A DNA stretch of 64,000 nt from Channa striata (lineage: Eukaryota > Chordata > Actinopteri > Anabantiformes > Channidae): positions 23,694,837-23,758,836 of the forward strand of contig CM065175.1 of assembly GCA_033026295.1 (NCBI GenBank), written 5' to 3'. A program made the position numbers and the translations under genes. The notes beneath the pieces are model-generated. The model made no database searches, was not told the origin of the DNA, and saw only the letters and a list, made by a program, of their open reading frames with translations. Below are positions 1 through 12,404 of this stretch, in pieces. Position 1 is the first letter of the stretch. Each line of letters begins with the position of its first letter.

Positions 1-1003
1 AAGTGACAAGTGATGGGCTTGTAGACTTGATGCCTCCAGGGCCGAGCAAGCTAATGCACAGTGCAAGTTTAAATCACTTATGATAGTTACAGAAAGTCAA
101 TAATAATGCTTTTATGGCATTCATTCTATAGAAGATTTTCAGGTTTTATCGTTTGTTGTGCAAAACAAGTTGATCTCCCAGTGTCCAAAAACTTTTAAAC
201 TGATTCCCACAAAGACACGTATATAGAATACTGTCAGATTTTCTTCCAGTCCCAAGTTTTCCTGAAAATATTTTTATGGCATTCATAAATTAAAAATAAG
301 TGTTTATAAAATTCAAACAGCAAACCAAAGTGATGCAAAAATAAATAAATAATGAGCAATGACTGAGGAAGCGGTTGTCCACATGGAAACACAGATCACC
401 ACGGTGACCTGTAACCTGCTTTTAGGGCACGTTAACTTGACATGTGGTGACGTGCTCCTCCTAACAGCCTGACCGCTGACCCAGCAGGTGACTGGAAAAA
501 TGAGTCATCATCCAAACAGGACCCACAGGGACAAAAACAATTGCAAAACTATGCTGAAGTAGTCAACTATTTTTGCAGATTCAGTCTTCGTGGGTCACTC
601 CAGTTTCAAAACACGTCCTAACAAACTTAGGGAGAGTTTATTACTAAGCAACAAGCCTATATCATCACTGTCAAACTCGTCAAAGATTGTTTTATTTCTG
701 ACAAAATTCCTGACACTGTCTGTACATTTAGCCTTATATCATCTGATTTTATGACTGCAGCTATGAAGACTGTGATAATTGTTATTGTATTTTTTTAGAG
801 AAGTGTTCCATACACTACTGTTATTTTTAAGCGTTCTGTCAGTGTTTCACACTCAAACCTATACAGACGTGTATATATCTATGTATTTACTTGGCAAATA
901 TATATATTGCATCCACAGCTATATGCCACAGAAACTGTTGTAGGTAGGATATGTGCTCATATATTTACTAGAAATACTATAATCTAATTTATCTTATTGA
1001 CAG
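1..1003. other. Intron or upstream DNA of pbx2, no gene seen
   Basis: AT-rich sequence with no convincing exon, ending in the splice acceptor (CAG at 1001-1003) of the first visible pbx2 exon. The earlier pbx2 exons must lie left of the window, so this is most likely an intron of that gene. Confidence 0.6.
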
Positions 1004-4000
1004 GCCTGTCAATGAGGAATGCACAGGAGGAAGAACCTCAGGATCCTCAGCTGGTGAGGCTGGATAACATGCTGCTGGCGGAGGGCGTGGCAGGGCCGGA
1101 GAAGGGTAGCGGGGCTGCTGCCGCCGTATCCGCAGCCACCAGCTCGGGAGGGATGTCGCCTGACAGTTCACTCGAACACTCCGACTACAAAAGCAAGTTG
1201 AGCCAGATTCGCAGCATCTATCACACTGAGCTGGAGAAATATGAGCAGGTAGTGTGTCGTAACAGGAGACGAGCACTGACATTGCCTGTACATGCTTGCT
1301 TGTCCTAAAGCTGCCGAGCAGAGGCGTAATCTTTTGGCATGTTGGGTCTAGAAATCGCTGCACATGACTTTCCTCATCCTGGAAAACATTTGTGTCTTTG
1401 CATTGCTAACTATACACACTGGGTGTGAGATCCACATGTTTTTGTAAGAGCCTTAATGAAAAGCTTTCCTTTCAAACTTAAAACACTTTTCAAAAAAAGT
1501 GTCTCATTGAATTTGCTGCACAAAAGCGGTAAATGGCCTGCGCTTACACAGCACTTTTCTACAGTCTCACAAAGCCCTTTACACTACTTTTCATTCACCA
1601 ATTAGCACTAACAACCTCACACACACACTGACACACCAATGGGGGGAGCGACGCTCACCAGGAGCAACGAAGTTGGGGTTTAGTGTCTTGCTGAGGATTC
1701 TTTGGTATGTGACAGAAGGAGCTGGGAATCGAACCAACAACCAACAACCCTGGACGACTGCTCCACCTCCTGAGCCGCAGTTGCCCCCTCGTCCTTTTTC
1801 ATTGCCATGGTACAGAGTGCAGCTGATGCATGAAGCATTCAAATGTTTAATTCACCAGAGGGACATCACAATTTTGTAGTGGTGCTAATACATATTTAGT
1901 CATATATTCTGAAATACACGACATTATTAAACTGCCCATTTTTACATTATTTTGTATGTTTTAAAGTTATAATGTTTAAGCTTGGCATGCGGTGCAATTC
2001 CCATTTTCCCAAGATAAATCCCAGTAAATCATCATGAAAAAGTTCACAGTTCCTTATTGCTTTGCACTTTTCTGTCCCTCACGGTCCGTCCTTTTGTGCC
2101 CCGTGTACCCAGGCGTGCACCGAGTTTACCACCCATGTGATGAACCTCTTGAGGGAGCAGTCGCGTACACGGCCCGTGACCCCGCGGGAGATCGAGCGTA
2201 TGGTGGGAATCATCCACCGCAAGTTCAGCTCAATTCAGACTCAGCTAAAGCAGAGCACTTGTGAGGCAGTCATGATCTTGAGGTCCCGCTTCCTCGATGC
2301 CAGGTGGGTGTGGATGCATTTAGATCTTTAAAATCTTTGGATTGTCTGATAACCTCGGTAGGGTAGCGCATAATTTTTTTGAAGGATAGATTCATTGGTT
2401 TTAACATGGTTTTAGTTCAGCAAAGTCTTAGTTTAAACCATTGTAAACTGCATAAATTCACAATAAGTCTAATTCTAAGTAGAATTAGTATTTTATGCCA
2501 TTACGTTGCCATTCAGCATCACAGAGGAACCCTGATCACTTCTTACACTGTTAATAGAAACTTTGACCTGTGCACCAACATGTATTTGCAACCGAAGAAA
2601 TGATTGATGAAAAAAGTTTTCCATCACTCATTACCTTTCTGTGTTTCATCAGACGCAAGAGGCGTAACTTCAGCAAACAAGCCACAGAGGTCCTGAATGA
2701 GTATTTCTACTCCCATTTGTCCAACCCATACCCCAGCGAAGAAGCCAAAGAGGAACTTGCCAAACAGTGTGGAATTACGGTCTCTCAGGTAATTCGCAGA
2801 GTGATGTGCTTGTGGGAACACGCAGTAATGAGTGTGTAATGAGTTTCTACCATCAAACACACAGAGTTGATTAGGCTGTCTCGAAGGCAAACCATTTCTA
2901 ACTTTTGTTCTATAGGAATATGATGTTATATTATGTTATTTGCACATTAATGTTGAAGAGTAACACTCTGAGTGTTTACTTACTGTTCTTTTGCTGCTAG
3001 GTGTCCAACTGGTTTGGCAACAAAAGAATTCGCTATAAGAAAAACATTGGCAAGTTCCAAGAGGAGGCCAATCTCTACGCCATGAAGACTGCCTTGGGGG
3101 CCAGACAGGGCGATGATTCACCACATACTCCCAACTCCACAGGTACTGAAACATAAGGAGACGCTCAGAACACAAGTACTCACCTTGAGGCACTGGAATA
3201 AATTGTTAGTTCCACCTTTCTCTGTCACAGTTTGTCCATCAATTGTTAATTATGAGCGAACACTGTGAACTGTTGTTGTAACCTCAGACTTGGGTTACTG
3301 CTGTTTGTGTACTCAAAAACATTTTTTCCATATTGTCATTTAAATGTAATGACTTTGCGTTCACATCTTTAGGGTCTGGGTCCTTCTCTCTGTCCGGCTC
3401 AGCTGACTTGTTTCTTGGGGTTCCACCGGTGAACGGCGAGCAGTCCACCTACCAAATGGGAGTGCAGGTAAACGAATGCCACTTGTCAAGCGTTTACACA
3501 CAGATTTGTAGTGATATTGTGATAGTTGCTCATATAAAAGTTTATTTTCTGTACAACCAAAGCCTGATAAATTGGATTCAAGAGCTCCACTCCAAAAACA
3601 GTTACACACACCCATCGTCAGTATGCATTTGAAAACCTAGTTGGGATCAAACCTGCCATGCACCACAATGATGCTGTGATTTTTCTCTCAAATAGGACAG
3701 AAGAGTAAAGCTTTTACTGTCATCTACATCATTGAGCACAGACGTGTTAAGATAAAATTCTTTCTCTGCATTTAAATACCCCAGGGTATTCAACACATCA
3801 CACAATTTCCCTGTGGGATCGATAAAGTTGTTTGAATCTTGAGTACAACCAGATGGTGCACCAGATGGAGTGTGGGTGACTTTTAAAAAACTAAAACGCC
3901 AGTAATTTTAGGTAATAGGGTTTCTGATTTTTAAACTAATACGTTTGTGACACGCTTTAAAACATTATGAACATCTTGAGAGCCAGTAGATCTAGATCTC

Positions 4001-4890
4001 TTACCCAAAGGTACGGAGAGACAGTTTTACGCCTCAGCAGGCTACGCTCGAGCCTTGCAGGTGTGTGCACGCTGTTTGCAGCAGTCTGTGTGTGCACGCT
4101 TGTGCTGTCGAGCTTTTGCTTTCATTGTCACACTCTGACACTGTAGTCACCGCTGTCGACCAGATAAAGCTTCACACAGGAAGGCTGAACGTGACGGCTC
4201 TTTCGGTTTGCAGATCTCTGCGATTGCTTTGTTCTACATGCTTTTATGTTCTTTTGGTCTTTGTAAAAACGTCAGTTATTAGTTTATTGATGCATTTTGG
4301 AGGGATGCAGAAAATAAATAGGCAGCCTGGCGGCTCAGTGGCAGGGACGTCAAGCTGAGATGCAGATTCCTCCCAATACAATTGCCAACACACACACCCA
4401 GTGTGTTTGTAAGCTCTCGGGTGCTGATTGTGGCAGCCCCCTGCTCCCCCCAGGCGGATGGGTTAAGTGCAAAGATCAGTTTCATGACAATAAAGCTTTT
4501 ATTAAAAACAACTTTTGAATACCCAACTTTCAGGTCTTAAATATGTTTCCAGTGAGCAGCTTAACACACCAGCAAGGAAGAGTTGCACCAGTAACAGTAC
4601 AATGAAATTTATTCTCACAGAACACGGCTAAATAAATCCGAAACATCTTTACCCGGTTTTACAGAATAGTTGACAAAAATTTTTGCATCCAATTTAATTG
4701 AGGACAAAACTCTAGTTGTGCGGTGATTAAAAAAAAAAAAAGAATAACAGACAAAATGAAAGGAAATCACGGGTCCGTGCTTGTTTCTTTTTGACTTTTG
4801 ATTTCTCAGGCTAACGGGAACTGGCAGGGCAGAAACTCGCCCCCATCTGGCGCCTCGCCCCACAGCGACCGCTCGGAAAACTCCGACTGA
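1004..4890 (+). CDS. pbx2: PBX2-type TALE homeodomain transcription factor (5' truncated by window edge)
   Basis: PBC-class TALE homeodomain factor; the family acts in the nucleus as a DNA-binding partner of Hox and Meis/Prep proteins. Six exons are visible: 1004-1248, 2113-2303, 2653-2788, 3001-3142, 3373-3467 and 4810-4890 (TGA at 4888-4890), all joining in phase. The first two encode the PBC-A/PBC-B region (AEGVAGPEK, YHTELEKYEQ, CEAVMILRSRFLDAR). The next two carry the homeodomain, with the TALE loop signature SNPYPSEEAKEEL and recognition helix WFGNKRIRYKKN. PBX2 is preferred over PBX1, 3 and 4 because of AEGVAGPEK and the serine-rich GSGSFSLSGS segment after the homeodomain, and because of the MHC-type neighbours. 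The tail after NGEQSTYQMGVQ goes straight to ANGNWQGRNSPP and is shorter than usual. I found no exon for the usual intervening segment. Confidence 0.9.
1541..1795. repeat. Teleost interspersed repeat (SINE-like fragment)
   Basis: Intronic block in pbx2. It resembles a family common in fish genomes: a cattcacc-type start, a caggagcaac core, a gggaatcgaacc segment and an end near ctcctgagccgcagttgcc. Identified from memory of the family consensus, not from a search. ORFs crossing it on either strand are not genes. Confidence 0.6.
4310..4500. repeat. Teleost interspersed repeat
   Basis: Block in the last pbx2 intron that starts at a ggcggctcagtggcaggg motif and ends in a gacaataaagc motif, as in short non-autonomous repeats of fish. 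Its AATAAA-like end should not be taken for a polyadenylation signal of pbx2. Confidence 0.5.
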
Positions 4891-5547
4891 TGGCCCTGCC
4901 CACTGGCACAGAATGACCGCGATGGAAAAGACAGAAAGAATGATATCACACTTCCCACTTGGCTGCAGTTGATTTTGTATGTTGTTTGGTTTGATTATTT
5001 GAAATGTACATGGTTTTTCTTTTCTTACCACTCAGCGTCGGTCACTATTATGTTTGTATGATTAGCTGAGTGCGTGGATGGTAGCGTGAAAGCGTGTGCG
5101 TGTTGTGTGCATGCAAGTGTGGTTTTGTTATTGGGGCAGTAGGGTTTGTTTTCCACTACTTTTGACATGTTACTGAGGTGTGTTTGACGTTGGGAACGGG
5201 AGGGACGGGGCTACATTATTTTATTTAGCACACTATATCATTGTTATTAATATTATTGCTGTTTTATTATTAGTGCTGCAACTATTTCATTTTAACAGCT
5301 CAGAAAGAGAGAATGCATTTAGTGAATGAGAGGGCAATAGAGAAAAATCCAAAGATTTTGTGTGTTTGTTTCTCTGTTTTGTTCTTTTTTTTTTTTTTTT
5401 TTCTACTGGGCTTACGTGTCCCTGTAAAATGAATGACGTGTGTCTGGTTCCATATTAATGGTTTGAATGAGTGTCTCAACAGTGCTGTCTTTTTTTTTTT
5501 TTTTCTTCTGTACAGTGAAACACCTGTATTCTCTCTACCTCTTTTAC

Positions 5548-5553
5548 AATAAA
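5548..5553 (+). terminator. Likely polyadenylation signal of pbx2
   Basis: AATAAA, 658 bases after the pbx2 stop codon and followed by a TG-rich stretch. It is the best canonical signal before the next gene. Confidence 0.6.
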
Positions 5554-5569
5554 GACTCTCTGTATTCAC

Positions 5570-6826
5570 AAGCAGCTGGTGATTCCTTCAGATATATGCA
5601 CAATTAAGATTCATTATTTCATTGTGTTGATATGGAGTATGTCTTAATCAGGCAGCGATCAACAAAGTACTTCAGAAAACGTTATGAAAAGACACGATCC
5701 ACCTTTACGATTGATATACAATCCAACACTTGCACATTAATGTTTGTTACAATGCCCGAGTATATTACGTAAGTTGAATTAAGTTGTAGCCGGTTATATA
5801 GTTACATTGTTTTCTGTTTTTTGGCTTTTTTGTATTTGGAGGAAATGACCCTTTTCTGACATTCTGTCTCCAACACTGCTTATTATAACCTTCACCTTAA
5901 ACTAAAAGCACAGAAGCCACATGTAATTAAACTGCACTGCTGGACACCACAGGTCCTCCTGGGCTTCATAGTGGACATAATATGAAATAAACACAGAATG
6001 CAAAAGGGCAAATATCAATGTGACACATTTAAACTAAAAGACGTTTTGTCTGATGTGCCGTGAGATTTCTTATTCGATCGAGCTGCAAAGTCCAAGTTTA
6101 CAGCTGTTGGACACGCCGTCGTTGAAGTGTTGAATCCAAAAGCTGTGGCCTATGTGTCAATTACTGTCCCCCGTCTTTCCCACGGCCGCCTGCTACCATC
6201 AAAGGGGCCAAATGTCCAACGACTGCGGCGCCACGAGGCGTGTGAGCACGAGACTGCGGCCCAAATGGCACGTGTGGTCTGTTGTGACACGGAGGTGTGA
6301 ACGCAAAGTGTGAACGCAAAGTGTGAACCGTGGTGGCACCGTCACCCTGCAGACGGAGGGGCGAAGGGTGAACGTCAGGGGGTCATACCCTAGTTCAGAA
6401 AATAGAACATATTAACCTGGTTTTTCCATAACCTACGTTTGTCACATAAAAAGCGCACAACTAACGTCCAATGATCCTGTTCCGCTCTGTCCTAAATCTA
6501 CGCGTGCGTTTTTACGCGCGACTTTACGCGTAATTGTTTACTGGGGTCCTGTTTTGTGTCTTAAGCACAAGCTGGTGTGTTGCACGACAGTATATCCATA
6601 AATCTTAGCGTAGTCCAACTCAATTTAGTTCAGTTTATTATAGAGGCAATTTGGAAAACTGGGGGGTTTGGAGGTTGGGCTTGACGCGTCGACGGGGCTG
6701 CGGGCGGGTCGGAAAGTAGGAGGAGTCAAGTCCTGGCAGGGAGGAGGTTAAAGCCTGGGCCCAGAGCCGCATTACGTGATCAGTTGCCGACCTGAAGGGA
6801 CAGACCGGATTAGACTATCTACAACC
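5570..6826. promoter_or_regulatory. Intergenic DNA and upstream region of the first her gene
   Basis: No exon recognised. The stretch becomes CpG-richer from about 6100 to 6780. It contains one perfect Su(H)/RBPJ consensus on the minus strand at 6176-6184 (CGTGGGAAA), about 640 bases before the start codon of the first her gene. No clear TATA box precedes that start codon. Confidence 0.4.
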
Positions 6827-7856
6827 ATGAAGATGTTACAGGAAATGGAGGATGCAACAAAAGACAGAAAGGTAAAGTAAGACACACAGCAGCTTTTTTT
6901 CTGTGAACTTCTGACTTAAATTATTTAGCTACATTTCTCTGTTTATGAATAACAAATCATTCCCAAATTTCCTTGAAAAGCACTGAACTAAGTTTTGGGA
7001 GAAACACTTTTCAGCCTCAGCAAATCTCTTTGTAGAACCATCACTTGTGCATTTGGGGTCATCTCTTTAAGGTTTCCTTTCTTTTTCTCTTATAGCTCCT
7101 CAAATCTCAGGTGGAGAAACGCCGAAGAGAGAGGATTAACCGCAGCCTGGAGCATCTGAGGACCCTGGTGTTGCCAGAACCCCAAGAATTGGTAATTTAA
7201 ACACGTTTGAATGGAGTTATAGGCTTCAATTTATGATAGTATTTCACATTTAGTTTAAAAAATGTAAAATCAATACAGAGATGCTTTATTCAGGCCAATA
7301 AGTTTTATGGTTCACTTTTGCAGAGTGGGGCTCAGCACAGAGTGGAAAAAGCTGAGATCCTGGAGCACACCGTCCTCTTCCTACAGAACATCGCCAAAGA
7401 GACAAGGCGAGAGCTGGAAGCGGCAGCCAGAAACACTCTTTCCAAGACGGATTCTCCACCTGCCTGCAGACAGCTGCTCAGTTCCTGGGACCCGAAGGCA
7501 AAGGCCTGTGGCTCGGAGCAGCGCTGGATGCATCTTTTGCTGCTCGCTTTGCCGGTTCAGACTCAGATTCCACAGGTGTCCAAAGGGAGACCGAAGCCTG
7601 TTGCTCATCCCGCTCTCTGCAGCACACAAAGTCCATTCTTCGAATGCTCAGGCAAAAGTGTAAGCGCAGACTGCAAACACCAGGGTCCGGTCTGAACGGC
7701 TTTGTTCATCCCTACCAAATTCCAGTCCAGCAGGGGTTTGCCAAGGTTCCCCAAGAGCCTCAGAGACAAAGTGAGCTTGACATCAGGGCGGAGGGACAGA
7801 CGAGCCCGTCTGAGAGTCACCCAGTCAGCCAGGCTTTGTGGAGACCGTGGCCCTGA
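6827..7856 (+). pseudogene. Hes7/Her7-like bHLH-Orange repressor gene with a one-base frameshift
   Basis: Three exons laid out like the tandem her genes downstream: 6827-6871, 7096-7191 and 7324-7856. The first two and the start of exon 3 encode a Hes-type bHLH (basic part SQVEKRRRERINRSL, helix 2 HRVEKAEILEHTVLFLQ). Around 7436-7442 one base is missing relative to the other copies. The bHLH frame then runs to a stop at 7693-7695, giving about 170 aa without Orange domain or WRPW. The sequence after the break still encodes, in the other frame, an intact Orange domain (GFSTCLQTAAQFLGP) and a C-terminal WRPWP ending at 7856. Conservation on both sides of the break argues for a very recent mutation or a sequence error. 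Hes repressors bind E/N-box DNA and recruit Groucho/TLE through WRPW. The N-terminus and loop look most like Her7/Hes7; the exact orthologue is unsure. Confidence 0.75.
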
Positions 7857-10591
7857 TCACACTGAAGTGACTCCAGAGACTCTAATGACTCTCAATATAA
7901 TATTTACTGGTGTTGTCGTTATTGTTCTTCAAAGAATATTTGCATTCTAGTCTTGTGAACAATAGTCAGGTATAGTCCAAAGCCTGTAAATAATGTACAA
8001 ATGTCATGTGCTGTATGTGCGATAGGGTTGACTCAGTACTATTGTTGAATCCGTTTGAATGAGCTCGGTCAGTGGGGCGGCACTGGGACTCTCCCAGACG
8101 GGGACACGTGTAAGATGGATCCAGCAGCTGCACAGCTGCTGCTGCTGCTGCTGGTGTTGCTGAAGAGCAAATTCAGAGGTGAGTATCATGGAGCTACTCT
8201 CTGTGACGTTTGCTCTCAGGATTCGGGGGTAAGGCTCTGGTGTGTCCATAACATTTCTGGGTGTGGGACCTCAGGGTTTGAGGCAGGGAGAGCCCCTCAC
8301 ATACACCTATGACGCCATGATCTGTGACTCATGTACAACACATTTTGTATTCTCATTCACTATGTTATTGTCTATTTTGCACACTTATTTATTCTGGATT
8401 TCTCCCTATGGCGAGCAGCATTCTTTTTTTATACATAAAATAAACTATTCCTTAAAATGAAAACATGGTGTCGAGTCTTTTTTCGCTTGAATGATGTGTG
8501 ACGCGTGGGCCTCCTACAGAGCGACGTGCTGCAGGTGTGAGGCCTGATGGTGAGGTTAAAGGTTTCAGCAGCGGTTCAAACACATCACCCAATGAAGAAA
8601 AAAGAGGCTTTTTTGTCATTTTTAGCATTTACAGACATTTTTAATTTGTAGCCATTCCATATTCTGGTCTTAAAAAGGCCTGAGCCTCAGCTATGCATCT
8701 CATAAATATAATATGTCATTATCCTGCATCCATGACTTTGTCAAACTTAAAACAATCAAAATGAGCTTTTCTGCTTGTCCCTATGAAGTACAACATGAAC
8801 CCTGAAACCCCCCCACCCCCCAGGCGTGTGTCCACGTTTGTTGTCCCTGTCTTTAGTATTCATTCTCGCACCTCCGCGGCCTCCAGCTGTTCACGGGCCG
8901 TTTGATTTCTGCGCGTGTCCGGCAGCTGGTTACAGGAAAACCAAACGCGTTTTAACACCTTGGCACTTTGAAGTTTGGTCACAATCGGGTGCCAAGTGTC
9001 TGCCATGTATGACTTTGTCCCCACAGAAATATGATCTGGAGTGTTTGAAACCGACTTAAAGCACAACCGGACAGGAAACTGGATCTGTGGCTGCAGAAAA
9101 ATGCGCAAAGGCTGCGGCAAACATGTGGAATCACAGCGTTAATGTAAATTTCTGCTGTGGAATATTAGCATTATGAGAAATTAATAATGCAAACATCTTC
9201 ATTTTGGGGCAACTGTGCTGAAATTAAGTGTGAAATCCTAACTTTATAAGTTCTTGTAGTAAATTGTTGACTTGCGTGCGCCCAACAACAGATAGATGCC
9301 ACTGATTTCCACTGCCTGCCATTCCTTAGTTTCACTGACCGGGCCCGTGTTTGCAGATTTCTGGCTCTTTCTCGTGGGAAAAGGACAGTGAGACGCCATT
9401 TGCACGTTTATTATCTGCTGGAGTTCTAACCTACATGTGGAAAAGCGTGTGGAGGACTGCGCGCCTCCAGCTTCCCACGCTCCGCTCACTCCCATGCAAA
9501 TGACGGAGGTTTTACATGTGTTTCCCCTTGTCAGGGTCATTATTGGCCACTTTTATGCAAAATGTAATGCTGGTAATATCACACCACGTGATTTTTCTAA
9601 ACCTTTAATTAGCACCCAAGCGTAAAACTGGGGATGGATGAATTGTAAAAATGAAACCCAGCACCTCCACTGCATTTTTTTCAGTGAGACAACTACTCTG
9701 AGATTTATGGACCGTCTGTGTGATGTCTTGTAAGCTCATAGTGGACAAAAGGTGAAGGTGGAGAGGCTCTCCAACAATAAAATAATCTGCAAACATTTTA
9801 TTCAAGTGAATGATTTTTTTAAATTATTTTTTATTTTTTACTGTTTTGTTTATTATGTTTGGTATTATTAGTATGTATAATATGTTTATATCTCAATAGA
9901 AATGGAGAGCACAGGTTGCTCTGATGTGTATTTTAATAAACTTGGCGCGTTTGATTTTGTGTAATGAAATCACTCGTGGCGCGTGTGTGAAGGACGTGTG
10001 AAAAGTGGTCGCGTGCAGCTGGGGGCGGCGTCACGTGCCCACGGAGGAGATCAAAGGGGTTAAATAATTACAGGGTGAAATAATGAAGACACGGGTCTCC
10101 CCCTGAACACATTTCATGTTTTAACATTTCTACTGCCATGGAACATCAGGATTTATCTCTGAAATCAAGAGCAGAGTCACCAACGCACTAAAATGACGTT
10201 TCCTGCACGAACAGGAGAATCACACTTCGGTTTGAAAGCGACACCACGTGCAGAGTGTGTATATTAAAAACTGAATCTATATCAGCTGCAGGATTTGGTT
10301 GTTGTCAGTGCTTTTAATTATTCCCATTTGTTACGCAAAAACACACACGAATATTAACCGTTAGGATGTTGAAGGGGGCGTGAGGCAAATGGTCACACGT
10401 TTCCAGACTGAGTGACAATAAACACACGAGGGTTTATTGGACGCAACGTGTGTGACAAATGCGGAACATGCAGGTGTGACAGTGGGAGAAGGTTTTCTGG
10501 CTCTTTCCCATCACGCTCGTTTTATAACCTGCTCGAGACCTGGAGATACTTACATTACTTTAAGTGTACGTGGACGAGAGTCGTCTCACAG
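7857..10591. other. Intergenic DNA between the first her gene and the tandem array
   Basis: No gene supported. It holds the 3' region of the first her gene (AATAAA at 8439-8444), a CTG run at 8137-8157 and one perfect Su(H)/RBPJ consensus at 9373-9381 (CGTGGGAAA). From about 10420 it becomes recognisable as a diverged relative of the end of the tandem unit, with a version of the 14760-14850 sequence at 10560-10620. This suggests that the first her gene and its flank are an older copy of the same unit. Confidence 0.45.
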
Positions 10592-11013
10592 TTTCCCACA
10601 TACGGAAGATTTTCATAATAATCGTTACATATTGTGGTAATTTCTCGAAAGTGTAACTAAACACTCTGTTTAAGAGTCGCGCGTAAAAGACTTGGATTTT
10701 ACGCATGTTGTGCCTAAAACATTAGGGAAAATAAAAAGCTGCTTATTAAGCTGCTGGAAAAGGTTAGTAAAATAGATGACAGATTATCTGAGATTACATG
10801 GCAGCAGATGGTTTGAAAGTGGCAGTAATTTCTCCAACTCTCCCAATGGGAAAATCGGCAGCACATATAGTTTAGTTTAAATGGTTCAAGAAAAGTTGGT
10901 AAACGTGAGAAAACTGCGCATCGAGCTGCTTTCACACTTTGTTACGTGTTAGAATTGATACGTCATAACTAAAGGTATTTATTCGGGGAAGAGGTGGATG
11001 TCGAGTTCCCACG
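10592..11013. promoter_or_regulatory. Su(H)/RBPJ site cluster upstream of the first tandem her gene
   Basis: Three matches to the Su(H)/RBPJ consensus YGTGRGAAM: minus strand at 10592-10600 (TGTGGGAAA), plus strand at 10904-10912 (CGTGAGAAA) and minus strand at 11005-11013 (CGTGGGAAC). They lie 1.5-1.9 kb before the start codon at 12529. The last two sit at the same unit positions as sites in the following units. Confidence 0.55.
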
Positions 11014-11030
11014 CGCTGGACTCTCAGAGT

Positions 11031-11031
<1 letters not shown>

Positions 11032-11099
<68 letters not shown>
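11032..11099. repeat. CA microsatellite, unit 1
   Basis: About 34 CA dinucleotides. Shorter TC/CA tracts sit at the same place in the other units (15164-15196, 19268-19311, 23716-23754), so this is an inherited, length-variable part of the unit. The His/Thr-rich reading frame across it is not a gene. Confidence 0.95.
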
Positions 11100-11102
<3 letters not shown>

Positions 11103-11457
11103 TCTCACCAATATGTCATTGTTTCACAGGTGTTTTGGTGCGCGTAATGACAAGTTTACGCACAACAAAAGCTTTCCACAAAGTTGATGATTCGTTGTAA
11201 CATTCAATACAAATTTAAAACAAATGAAACACAATTTGGATGAAATAATCAATGAACTGTATTAGGTTGGTTTGACTCATTGACTTGGTTGTGTGTCATA
11301 TCAACAACCAACGAGACATTTACGCATCTCAGCTTCAACAAAAACAGTGAAACGTGTTTCCGTCGAAGCAGGTCTCATTACCGGATATGTTCCCATTCAA
11401 AACGCTTTTGGACTTTGTTTGCATCACAATCCTTTTTGTCATTACTGACAAGCCCGA

Positions 11458-11720
11458 GACCGGGCGCGTCTGGATCCGTTATCCATGATAATGGCGCGTG
11501 CCATGAGCCAAGTGTCCGAGCTTCGCGCTGTGTTGGCGGATGTTTGTTGCATTTCCCTCACAAATGCAAACCGGCCTCACACGAGCTGATGACACCTTTA
11601 ATGGACACGTGCCGCTCACAGGGACAGCTGCAGGACAGAGTAATGAATGGTCCCACACCTCCACCCCTTCACCCCCCCTCTCATTAACTGCTGTGCACAA
11701 GTTCGAGGCTCCTTGTGTCA
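11458..11720. promoter_or_regulatory. Conserved noncoding block of the her unit, copy 1
   Basis: This GC-richer block has almost no differences between its four copies (also 15560-15825, 19674-19940, 24046-24307). It contains an octamer-like ATGCAAA, CACGTG and CAGCTG E-boxes and an ATGATAATGG motif. Reading frames are open on both strands but look noncoding: no splice context, and the fourth copy has no gene beside it. It is a candidate enhancer of the her gene about 0.8-1.1 kb downstream. Confidence 0.45.
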
Positions 11721-12404
11721 GTACAGATCAGTTCGACCAACATGTAAAATGTATTTCACACTGTATCACCGTGAAATTAATGTTCACTTGCAGCAGTGGA
11801 CAATCAAAACTTTTAATCCCCCATTAATAAATGGCAGCAGATGATGTTCCAAGACAGAAAAAGGTCAATGATCAACAGGGTTGATGAATTTTAAGCCCAC
11901 TGAACACTTATGAACCCGTTATTTTTTCTGTTCTTACCTGCCTGTAGGTTTCCATTCTGACCTGTCTGTGAACTGCTGCCTCCTCCTGGTGTCGTGGTGT
12001 CATTGTCTCATTAGTTCATAATGTGCTTGATTTTTTTTGTTAGATTCACTCAAAAAAGTAAATAACTGGCTTTGTTCAACCTGCAAGAAACTTTAAACTG
12101 ATAAAAAGCAGTGAGAAGTTCATATTGTTGATAACTGAGTATGTAATTCACAGCCAAAACAACAATAACTTGCTTTTATTTACAGGTTCTTGGCAAAATG
12201 TGTTGTAAGAAACAAAGGAAATGAAATTGACATTCAACATATCACATTTGTTTGTCATGATTTTATTGGATTATTTTTAAAAAAGTATCTGTAACTTTCA
12301 GTCTGTCAGACTCTATGAAAAACTTTACAACAGCGTAAATGTTCCGTCTGAATGTTTGTATTTTACAGACACTGATAATAAAACCATAAAAAAGATTTGA
12401 GTGA

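Noticed and set aside
4025..4065. Small putative pbx2 exon between CAG and GTGTGT
   Set aside because: The peptide (QATLEPC) does not resemble the PBX segment expected here, and the length would break the frame of the last exon.
8055..8312. 85-aa ORF with a Leu run that looks like a signal peptide
   Set aside because: The Leu run is a CTG repeat (8137-8157) in the 3' region of the first her gene. No exon structure follows.
11479..11827. Overlapping ORFs of 73-135 aa on both strands in the conserved noncoding block
   Set aside because: Open on both strands in several frames, no splice signals and no known domain. More likely a regulatory element.
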